From Pedobacter sp. MC2016-24 (GTDB lineage Bacteria; Bacteroidota; Bacteroidia; Sphingobacteriales; Sphingobacteriaceae), in assembly GCF_015223055.1 (NCBI RefSeq), contig NZ_JADFBX010000008.1:186001-250000 (forward strand): DNA of 64,000 nt. The letters are read 5' to 3'. The notes below the pieces were generated by a model. The model saw only the letters and a list, made by a program, of their open reading frames with translations. It made no database searches and was not told the origin of the DNA. Shown here piece by piece: positions 1 to 6,399 of the stretch. The position numbers and the translations under genes are program-made. How positions within the stretch are numbered: the stretch's first letter is position 1; every line of letters begins with the position of its first letter.

Positions 1-459
1 TAGATTACGTTCAAAAAGGGCATTCACCATTTCTGCCTGAAACCTTATTCCACAAGTGGATTTACAATGGTAATATGGATAATAGACCCTTTGTTTTCCT
101 CTAGAGGCGCTTCTAGTCATAAATCTGGCAGCGTTTATAGCCGTTATACTTCGCCTGCCTGTTGGAATGAAGTTTTTCATAAACCCGAAGTTCCGACCAT
201 CGAAAATTAAAACTACTCTAGTAGAGATAAATAATATTTACTAGCAGTGATCTGAAAAAACAGTTTATCTCTACTAATGATGAATAGAAATTCGCGTAAA
301 TCTATTAAAGTGTTTGTATTTGTGTACGAAGTGCGTGAATTTTGCTTTTTATTTTGAAATTCCAATTATAATGTGAATTTACCTGTGAGTAGAAGTGGAT
401 TTACGTTGATTTGATTGATTTTACTATTATAATGTGAATTTTGTTGTGTTTTCTGTTTT
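1..459. other. Left-edge non-coding stretch upstream of hipB
   Basis: No complete gene is visible. Two frames are open at the left edge: plus frame 3 to a stop at 102-104 and plus frame 1 from 4 to a stop near 210. Either could be the end of a gene that begins outside the window, but neither peptide is recognisable. From about 210 the sequence becomes very AT-rich and carries an inverted repeat (219-276) and the first two of three repeated motifs described separately. Confidence 0.4.
219..276. repeat. Perfect 13-bp inverted repeat with 32-bp spacer
   Basis: Positions 219-231 (TAGTAGAGATAAA) are the exact reverse complement of 264-276. The arms are 13 bp with a 32-bp AT-rich spacer. It lies between the open frames at the left edge and the hip promoter region, so it could be a terminator-like stem for the gene on the left or a binding site. 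No T-run follows the right arm, which argues against a classical intrinsic terminator. Confidence 0.6.
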
Positions 460-502
460 ATGTATGTATTTTTATATAAAAATCACATTATAATGTTAAT
501 TT
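365..502 (+). promoter_or_regulatory. Three operator-like repeats, 61 bp apart, upstream of hipB
   Basis: The 16-mer ATTATAATGTGAATTT occurs at 365-380 and 426-441, and a copy with one change (TTAATTT end) at 487-502. The spacing is exactly 61 bp both times. Each copy contains the palindromic core ATTATAAT, and in the third copy the palindrome extends to ACATTATAATGT (485-496), which overlaps the proposed hipB start codon at 493. HipB-type repressors bind several palindromic operators ahead of their own operon, so these are the natural autoregulatory sites. Binding is inference. Confidence 0.6.
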
Positions 503-735
503 CTTTGGGAGAATCTATCAGGTTGCGCAGAAAGGAACTTAAGTTGTCACAGTCTTATGTTGCCGATCTTGCTGAGGTTAGTCTGAATACGATTTCTAAG
601 ATTGAGCGTGGGGAGGCTAATCCTACGGTGGATGTTTTGCAAAAGATTGGGAATGTTTTGGGGATGGAGCTGAAATTGGAGATTAAGGGTTTAAATAAAT
701 TAGGTTATGCGCTCGGGTCAAGTATTTCTGAATAA
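493..735 (+). CDS. hipB: HipB-like helix-turn-helix antitoxin/repressor
   Basis: An 80-residue XRE/Cro-type DNA-binding protein. The helix-turn-helix spans about residues 6-60, with the recognition part around 'SLNTISKIERGEANP' (30-44), a typical XRE signature. The frame is open back to an ATG at 460, but I choose the ATG at 493 because the domain begins right after it and the extra 11 residues fit no family pattern. The third operator-like repeat covers this start, which suits tight autorepression. The stop overlaps the next gene by 29 bases, so the two are translationally linked. In HipBST systems HipB represses the operon and binds the toxin complex. The family is clear; the operon role is inferred from the neighbours. 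Confidence 0.85.
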   Translation: MLISLGESIRLRRKELKLSQSYVADLAEVSLNTISKIERGEANPTVDVLQKIGNVLGMELKLEIKGLNKLGYALGSSISE

Positions 736-1054
736 TAAGTTGGCTGGTACGCTGACCGAGGAAAGCCGCAAGATGTATGTTTTTCGATATGAACAAGGGT
801 ATTTTGATGATCCTGCTGCTGTGGCGGTAAGTCTGACTTTACCGAAATCAAAGCGGGAGTACAGGTCGGCTTATTTGTTTCCTTTCTTTTTTAATATGCT
901 GGCTGAGGGGGTAAATAAGGAACTTCAAAGCAGGCAACTTAGGATTGACAGGGAGGATGCTTTTGGCTTACTATTAGCGACAACCGGGAGTGATACAATA
1001 GGTGCGGTTACAGTTAAACCATTGAAAGATGATGAGCTTACCAGAAATAAATAA
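707..1054 (+). CDS. hipS: HipS-like protein (separate HipA N-terminal subdomain 1)
   Basis: A 115-residue protein matching only the N-terminal subdomain of HipA kinases (the 'couple_hipA' domain). The family signature is visible as 'LFPFFFNMLAEGVNKEL' (about 57-73) followed by 'DAFGLLLATTGSDTIGAV' (83-100). In classic HipA this domain is fused to the kinase; here it is a gene of its own, overlapping hipB upstream and the kinase gene downstream by 26 bases. This matches the three-gene HipBST layout, in which the small HipS protein, not HipB, is the antitoxin that blocks the kinase. That antitoxin role is established for the E. coli O127 system and inferred here. A frameshift splitting an ordinary HipA is unlikely because the kinase has its own well-placed ATG pair and the same split recurs in this phylum. 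Confidence 0.85.
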   Translation: MRSGQVFLNNKLAGTLTEESRKMYVFRYEQGYFDDPAAVAVSLTLPKSKREYRSAYLFPFFFNMLAEGVNKELQSRQLRIDREDAFGLLLATTGSDTIGAVTVKPLKDDELTRNK

Positions 1055-2036
1055 TTGTCCGGGGACATTGGCAGAGGGGTTTGATACTTATAGTCCCTTG
1101 GCTTTACGTCGGGTGTTTTCGGGGAAGAAGGTGAGCCATATATTGCCTTATGCTTCCCCGGATAAGCAGGGGAAGGATATGGAGCAGTTTATTGAAAACC
1201 GGAAAAGGATTTCGATATCCGGGGTTCAGGAGAAGATGTCTTTGTTGCTGGAAAAAAATAAGCTTCGGCTTACTTTGGAGGGGGAGCAGGGGACTTATAT
1301 TTTAAAACCTATTCCACGGGATATCAAGCATGTGGATCAGGTTCCGGCTAATGAGCACCTGACTATGCAGATTGCCAGGCAGGTATATGGTATTGCTACT
1401 GCTGAAAATGCGCTGATTTTTTTTGATGATGGGGTGCCTGCTTATATTACCTTAAGGTTTGATATCAGGCCGAAGGGTGGTAAATACCGGAAGGAGGATT
1501 TTGCCAGTCTGGCGGGTAAGTCCAAGGATACAGATGGGGTTGATTTCAAGTACCATTATAATTATGAGCAGCTTGCAGGGCTAATCAGGGAATTTGTGCC
1601 TTCCTGGAGGGTAGAGATGGAGAAGTTTTTTAAGCTGGTGGTTTTTAATTATCTCTTTTCTAACGGGGATGCGCACCTGAAGAATTTTGCGCTGTTGGAA
1701 ACCGCTTCGGGCGATTTTGTGTTGAGTCCTGCTTATGATCTGCTGAATACGCGCTTGCATGTGGATGATCCGCACTTTGCACTAGATGGGGGACTTTTTG
1801 CAGATGGTTTCCAGTCATGGAAGTGGAAAAGGAAGGGGGGAGCACCTTCGGAATTGGACTTTATCGAATTTGCTAAACGTATCGGTATACAGGAAAACCG
1901 GATTGAATTATTGCTTGCTCCTTTTTTGGAGCGTCAGCAGTTGGTCGAGGAACTTGTTTCCAGATCGTATTTGAATCCTGAACAAAAAAGAGGCTATGTG
2001 CTTTACTATAACCGTAAGAGAAATCTTTTGAAATAG
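1029..2036 (+). CDS. hipT: HipT-like serine/threonine kinase toxin
   Basis: A 335-residue HipA-fold kinase lacking the N-terminal subdomain, which is encoded by the preceding gene. Visible elements are a Gly-rich loop 'RISISGVQEK' (60-69) containing the S-I-S autophosphorylation motif (S62, S64) typical of HipT rather than HipA, an ATP-site lysine in 'YILKP' (K93), the catalytic segment 'NGDAHLKNF' (212-220, D214, N219) and the metal-binding aspartate in 'SPAYDLLN' (D237). Characterised HipA and HipT kinases phosphorylate aminoacyl-tRNA synthetases (GltX and TrpS respectively) and stop translation; the target here is unknown. All catalytic residues are present, so the toxin looks active. Start could be either ATG at 1029 or 1032. 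Confidence 0.88.
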   Translation: MMSLPEINNCPGTLAEGFDTYSPLALRRVFSGKKVSHILPYASPDKQGKDMEQFIENRKRISISGVQEKMSLLLEKNKLRLTLEGEQGTYILKPIPRDIKHVDQVPANEHLTMQIARQVYGIATAENALIFFDDGVPAYITLRFDIRPKGGKYRKEDFASLAGKSKDTDGVDFKYHYNYEQLAGLIREFVPSWRVEMEKFFKLVVFNYLFSNGDAHLKNFALLETASGDFVLSPAYDLLNTRLHVDDPHFALDGGLFADGFQSWKWKRKGGAPSELDFIEFAKRIGIQENRIELLLAPFLERQQLVEELVSRSYLNPEQKRGYVLYYNRKRNLLK

Positions 2037-2188
2037 TTGGGTGCAGTTAAATGGGCAATTTCAAATTTTAAATGTTTTTTTTGTAAAATGGACATCTACC
2101 GGAAACAGGGTATGGATGGCATTGGATGGCTTTCTCTACGATTTTTTTGATAAAAATTGAAATAATTTAAGACTTTCGATAAGTTTCA

Positions 2189-2196
2189 TAATTTTG
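2189..2196 (+). promoter_or_regulatory. Bacteroidota -7 box before the cytolysin-like gene
   Basis: TAATTTTG is an exact match to the Bacteroidota -7 consensus TAnnTTTG. It lies 18 bases before the ATG at 2214, predicting a very short leader. Its position supports 2214, not a later codon, as the real start of the downstream lipoprotein gene. Confidence 0.5.
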
Positions 2197-2213
2197 TGAA
2201 TTAAATATAAAAT

Positions 2214-3712
2214 ATGAAAAAATAACGCTACTATCATTTCTTTGCATCACTATAATTTGTGCTTGTAAAAAGAAAGATCTCAGTTTACCGCTCTCTTCTG
2301 AAAATCAAATTACCAACCAGCTCAATCAATTTAAAGATTTGGATCTTCCTGGAACAGCAGGATTAAATCAGCTAAAAAAAATTAGCTCGGTATCTAATGG
2401 ATCTTCAACTAATTCCAATACGCCAACTGGGTGTATCTCAACACTTCATCAACAATCAGCAGAATATGACAAACTTTCTGTTTTGGATCCTTCTACAGAC
2501 ATTATGTACATAGGCTCGCTAATGGACGGAGAAAGTATTCAAAGCGGTACGTATCAACCAATCTTTTTACCTTCTGACTATGAGCGGAAACCAATTACCT
2601 ATTCTGTATCAATACAAGGATCCAATGGGTCAATTAGTAAGACTATAACTCCTACACTATCTGCATTTAGAAATTCAATGCAGGAAATAGTGAATACAAA
2701 TATTGTTGGCCAACAACCTGCTAATTTTACTTTTGAATTGGTTCGTGCGCGTTCAAAAAAGGAAGTTGAAATGAATATTAAAGCAAATCTTAAATTTAGT
2801 ACATTCTTCAGTTCTTTGGGTAATTATAGCGAAAGTAATTTGAATTCTAAAACCTATTACTTATTAAAGATCTACCAAAAATTCTTTTCTGCTGATATTG
2901 ACATCCCCATTGATGGTAATTTATTTAACAAGCCTACGGATTTTAATGGGAATATTGCGCCAGTCTATATTTCAACTATTGATTATGGACGAAGTGCCTA
3001 TATGCTGATAGAAAGTTCATATGATTCTGCAAGAGTTTATAAGTCCCTTGAGGCGTCATTTTCGGTGTGGAAAATTGGTGGTGGAGGTTCGGTTAATAAC
3101 GAACATAAAGAGGTTATGGACGATATGAGTATAAAGGGGACTATCATTGGAGGCTCTTCGTCGTCTGCGGCTTCTACTATACAAGGAATGCAAGCTTTCC
3201 ATGACTATGTTGTAAGTAGCTCAAATTTAACTCCCGAATCAAGGGGAGAAATAATTGCTTATAAACTTCGTAATGCAAAAAATCACGGGGTTTATAAGAC
3301 ATTGATAAATGGCGATTATTATACTTACGATTGTTCAACATTGCCACCGCTTTATTTATCTAACGGGAATCTTGTAAGGAATGATCAGACAACTGCGATT
3401 TATTGGTATATGGACGGTAAACTTAAACATCTTCAGTTTATTGAACAGTTGGGGCTCTTTAATTATTCTCCTGCTATGTTGAAGCATTCAAATACTGCAC
3501 AATTAAGCCAATTTACATTTGGTACACCAATACCTTGGGAGAATGGTATCCTAAAAGATATTATAGATGACAAATGTTATTATATGGAGGGAAATGTACT
3601 TAGACACATTACAACATGGCCATTGTTTGAAAAGTATAACTTTAATGAAGATGCTATTACACCTGTGTCTAATCTTAATGGTTATATCATCGAAGCTCCA
3701 ATAGTAAATTAA
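2214..3712 (+). CDS. Cholesterol-dependent-cytolysin-like (CDCL) pore-forming lipoprotein, frame interrupted near its start
   Basis: The body (long frame open through 2339-3712) resembles the thiol-activated cytolysin family: 'ERKPITYSVSIQG' early on, 'KTYYLLKIYQKFFSADIDIP' mid-protein, and 'YISTIDYGRSAYMLIESS', the counterpart of the conserved cytolysin segment around SSVAYGR. These proteins assemble into membrane pores. The usual C-terminal cholesterol-binding domain and its Trp-rich undecapeptide are absent; instead the end carries two related segments, 'WYMDGKLKHL' and 'YYMEGNVLRHI'. The start is broken: ATG 2214 reads three codons and hits TAA, but moving back one base in the A tract (2217-2222) gives the lipoprotein signal 'MKKITLLSFLCITIICACKK', continuous with the body. 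So either one A is missing (mutation, sequencing error, phase variation) or slippage restores the frame. No in-frame ATG exists before 2339, which is only a TTG codon. Family assignment is confident; expression is uncertain. Confidence 0.75.
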
Positions 3713-3752
3713 TTTTCATAAAAAGCCGTCTCAACACTTTGAAGCGTAATAT

Positions 3753-3783
3753 GTGGCCACTTTGGATAAAAAGAAGTGGCCAC
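3753..3783. repeat. Two copies of palindrome GTGGCCAC
   Basis: GTGGCCAC occurs at 3753-3760 and 3776-3783, each followed by a run of T-rich sequence (CACTTT, CACTTTT). Each copy is itself a perfect 8-bp palindrome and the two copies can pair with each other. It sits just after the cytolysin-like gene and before a decayed transporter, so it could be a terminator or the scar of a lost mobile element. No transposase is near. Confidence 0.5.
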
Positions 3784-3791
3784 TTTTAGGA

Positions 3792-4019
3792 TAACCCCTA
3801 CAATCATGTCCAGTCCTGAATTTACTTGTCGTTTCCGAACTGGAAGTGCAATCTACATTGACTTTGCTTCTGGTTAGTTATGGTTTATCTCAGATGTTTA
3901 TCGGTAGTTTTCTGGATAGTTTTGGAAGATTTAAGATAGGACTAATTGCAATGTTTTTATTCAGTATTTCAAGTTGTTTGATTGCTATAAGTGTAAAAAT
4001 TGTATTTATCCCAAATTGA
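3792..4019 (+). pseudogene. Decayed MFS transporter fragment
   Basis: A frame open from a stop at 3792-3794 to the TGA at 4017-4019 encodes a peptide with the unmistakable MFS first loop: 'SYGLSQMFIGSFLDSFGRFK', then a hydrophobic stretch ending 'SCLIAISVKIVFIPN'. In the family, the motif G-x-x-x-D-x-x-G-R follows transmembrane helix 2 and the protein continues for another ten helices; nothing of these remains. There is no usable start codon. I read it as an internal scrap of a major-facilitator exporter. The remaining sequence up to 4315 shows no gene; a 77-codon open frame at 4000-4233 has no recognisable features. Confidence 0.6.
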
Positions 4020-4315
4020 AAAATCACCTATAACTTGGCTTATAAGCTTAAATATTGTGGCTTTATACGACTATATATATACAAGGCCACCAGATATTGT
4101 AAAAACATTGCTTTTGGGACCAGTTGCGAATCCCAGCGGAATCGAAGAAGATAGCAACCATTTGATTTGTAAGCTTCTTTGCTGGGTAGAAAATTCCAAA
4201 ACTCGCTTTACCCTCATTGCAGCATGCGGTTGATCGGGAATTGATGGTAAGGTAATTATTTTAACACTTTTCATTAAAAAACCATCATCTTTGTAAGAAA
4301 TGAATAGTAATCTAG

Positions 4316-4921
4316 ATGGAGTCGACCGGTAAAAATGACATCAGTTCCTTGTTAGCGCGTATTGCCATGGGAGATGAGGCTGCTTTTAGTCATTTTTTTG
4401 ATCTGTACAGGCCAAATATCTATACCACTGTATTGCGCATCACAAAAGATGAATGGTTGAGTGAGGAAATCCTGCAGGATACTTTTGTCAAGACATGGAT
4501 TAGCAGGGAAGCGCTAACGGGGATCGAAAATATAGAAAACTGGCTTTACAAAATTGCCCGGAACGTAACTTATACCGCAATGAAACGGTCTTTCAGGGAG
4601 AAGCAAAATTTCAACCAGATGACGAAAGCGTCCATTTCACTATTTTATCCCGAGACAGATTATCTGGAAAGAGATGAACAGTTCCATAGCCTGCTAGAGA
4701 CTGCCATATCGCGGCTTCCTCGAAAACAGCAGGAAACTTTTCGCTTAATTAAGCAAAGCGGTTTAAAAAGAGAACAAGTTGCTGCAAAGCTGGAAGTTTC
4801 GGCAGAAACGGTCAAATGGAATCTTGACCAGGCCATGCGAAGTGTCCGTGCTTACTGTACTGCACATGTCAAAGACCTTCCTTTAATCTTTGTGCTCCAT
4901 TTTTTTTCAAAATATTTTTAA
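4316..4921 (+). CDS. ECF RNA polymerase sigma factor, FecI type (locus 1)
   Basis: A 201-residue extracytoplasmic-function sigma factor. Region 2 includes 'EEILQDTFVKTWI' (about 55-67), which binds core polymerase and the -10 element; region 4 is the helix-turn-helix 'LPRKQQETFRLIKQSGLK' followed by 'EVSAETVKWNLDQAM'. It is followed by a FecR-type anti-sigma gene 103 bases downstream and a SusC/SusD operon, the usual Bacteroidota arrangement in which a TonB-dependent transporter senses its substrate and signals through FecR to this factor. The C-terminal tail is short and hydrophobic, as in many relatives. The regulon is inferred from adjacency. Confidence 0.9.
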   Translation: MESTGKNDISSLLARIAMGDEAAFSHFFDLYRPNIYTTVLRITKDEWLSEEILQDTFVKTWISREALTGIENIENWLYKIARNVTYTAMKRSFREKQNFNQMTKASISLFYPETDYLERDEQFHSLLETAISRLPRKQQETFRLIKQSGLKREQVAAKLEVSAETVKWNLDQAMRSVRAYCTAHVKDLPLIFVLHFFSKYF

Positions 4922-5024
4922 ATCATACCCCCCAAATTACTTTTTCCGGAGTCTATATAAAAAACGCCATATTGCGTGATAAGGATAAGACCTTAACAAA
5001 CAGTGCGGAAGACTGATAAAAAAG

Positions 5025-6197
5025 ATGGAAAAAGATAGATTGGCTCATTTGGTACAAAAGTCTGTTGAAGGAAAGATTTCTGATGAGGAACATGTAGAGA
5101 TGATGGCTCTGATGGATGATCCAGAATATGAGGCGGTTGTTAAACAGCTGCTCATGGATGCATTTGAACAGCCGAAGCCACTCGATGACATTGCGGCCGG
5201 CGTGCGCAGCCAGATCCTTGAAGCTGTTTTTCAATCTGATAAGACACCTGAAATCCGGAAACCCTTTATTCAGGCGCAGCAGATCAGGTGGGCGATGGGC
5301 CTTGTGGCGGTAATCGCCTTGATGGCATTTGGCCTGTTCTTTTTCAAATATCAGTCGAAATATGCGGTCCCACATGTTCAGGAGCTGGTGGGAGATGTTG
5401 CTCCCGGAAATTATGGTGCGACCTTGACCTTGACAAACGGTAGAAAGATCAGGCTTACGAAAGCCTCAAATGGCGAGCTGGCAAAGGAAGCGGGAATTTT
5501 AGTTTCCAAAAGCGCCGACGGTAAGCTGGTTTATGCGATTGAGGGGAATGTGACAGACGACAATGCCCAACATACCTTTTCTACTGCTAAGGGAGAAACC
5601 TATGAGGTTCGTTTACCTGATGGTTCATCCGTTCATTTGAACGCAGTATCGAGCCTCACCTATAAACCTGCTTTGATTGAAGATGGAAAACGTGTAGTCA
5701 AGCTAAGTGGTGAAGCTTATTTTGAAGTCGCCAAAGACAGGAAACATCCTTTTATCGTGAAAACCGAGCGACAGCAAGTAGAAGTATTGGGAACACATTT
5801 TAACCTCAGCAGTTATCCCGACGATGCAACAGAAAAGACAACCCTGTTGGAAGGAAGTATCAAAGTAACGGCATCCGGTAGCTCCATACTTCTGAAGCCT
5901 GGGCAGCAAAGCCGGCTATCTAAGGGGGAACTGAGTATTTCGGAGCCTGATACCGACCTGGCCATAGCCTGGAAAAATAATGAATTTGTCTTTGAAAGTG
6001 AAACCATCGACAATGTGATGAAGATGGTGGAACGCTGGTATAATGTAGAGGTGATCTATGTAGGAGAGAAGACAAATGAAAGGTTCAGTGGGGCCGTGTC
6101 CAGGTTTGAAAATGTTTCCAGGGTATTGCAGATCATTGAGTCTACGCGTGCCAGCCATTTTAAAATACAAGGTAGAAAAATATACGTATCGAAATAA
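5025..6197 (+). CDS. FecR-type anti-sigma factor (locus 1)
   Basis: A 390-residue inner-membrane regulator. A cytoplasmic N-terminal sigma-binding part (about 1-85) precedes one transmembrane helix ('WAMGLVAVIALMAFGLFFF', about 89-107). The periplasmic part has the FecR core 'LPDGSSVHLNAVSSLTY' and 'SGEAYFEVAKDRKHPFIV', then a C-terminal DUF4974 domain ('NNEFVFESETIDNVMKMVER'). It should hold the preceding sigma factor until the N-terminal domain of the neighbouring SusC binds it. A tiny open frame and a stem-loop lie between it and susC. Confidence 0.92.
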   Translation: MEKDRLAHLVQKSVEGKISDEEHVEMMALMDDPEYEAVVKQLLMDAFEQPKPLDDIAAGVRSQILEAVFQSDKTPEIRKPFIQAQQIRWAMGLVAVIALMAFGLFFFKYQSKYAVPHVQELVGDVAPGNYGATLTLTNGRKIRLTKASNGELAKEAGILVSKSADGKLVYAIEGNVTDDNAQHTFSTAKGETYEVRLPDGSSVHLNAVSSLTYKPALIEDGKRVVKLSGEAYFEVAKDRKHPFIVKTERQQVEVLGTHFNLSSYPDDATEKTTLLEGSIKVTASGSSILLKPGQQSRLSKGELSISEPDTDLAIAWKNNEFVFESETIDNVMKMVERWYNVEVIYVGEKTNERFSGAVSRFENVSRVLQIIESTRASHFKIQGRKIYVSK

Positions 6198-6243
6198 TAC
6201 CTCAACAACCTAAGCAACAGAATATGAACCATTAACCATTTAC

Positions 6244-6264
6244 ATGAAAAGAAAATTACGATAA
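6244..6264 (+). other. Candidate 6-codon leader peptide between fecR and susC (locus 1)
   Basis: ATG at 6244 reads MKRKLR and stops at 6262-6264. It is followed 17 bases later by a stem-loop. The same arrangement recurs at 26070-26099 and 54780-54809, which is the only reason to list so short a frame. Translation is not shown. Confidence 0.35.
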
Positions 6265-6280
6265 CGAAACCGAAGAAAAC

Positions 6281-6313
6281 AAAACCAGAAGTGCATGCTG
6301 CACCCCTGGTTTT
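6281..6313 (+). terminator. Stem-loop before susC (possible attenuator, locus 1)
   Basis: AAAACCAG (6281-6288) pairs exactly with CTGGTTTT (6306-6313), and inside it GTGCA (6291-6295) pairs with TGCAC (6299-6303) around a 3-base loop. The 3' arm ends in a T run, as in an intrinsic terminator. It lies after the fecR stop and 87 bases ahead of the SusC start, so it could end sigma/fecR transcripts or attenuate susC. Confidence 0.55.
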
Positions 6314-6399
6314 AGTTTGGAACATTAAATTATCAACGTTAAATCGCAGGCCCTCATCCGTCGAAAGTAAAGGGACTGCTCAACCAAACCTAAACACTA

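Noticed and set aside
460..492. Upstream ATG 460 as hipB start
   Set aside because: The extra 11 residues are hydrophobic and atypical and would put the third operator-like repeat inside the coding region; the ATG at 493 fits the domain start.
707..2036. Frameshifted single hipA instead of two genes
   Set aside because: The kinase gene has its own start codons overlapping the previous stop, an S-I-S loop typical of HipT, and no loss of conserved sequence at the junction, which fits a true split system.
4000..4233. 77-codon open frame on the plus strand after the MFS fragment
   Set aside because: It overlaps the end of the MFS fragment, has no recognisable motif, poor composition and no upstream signals; most likely chance.
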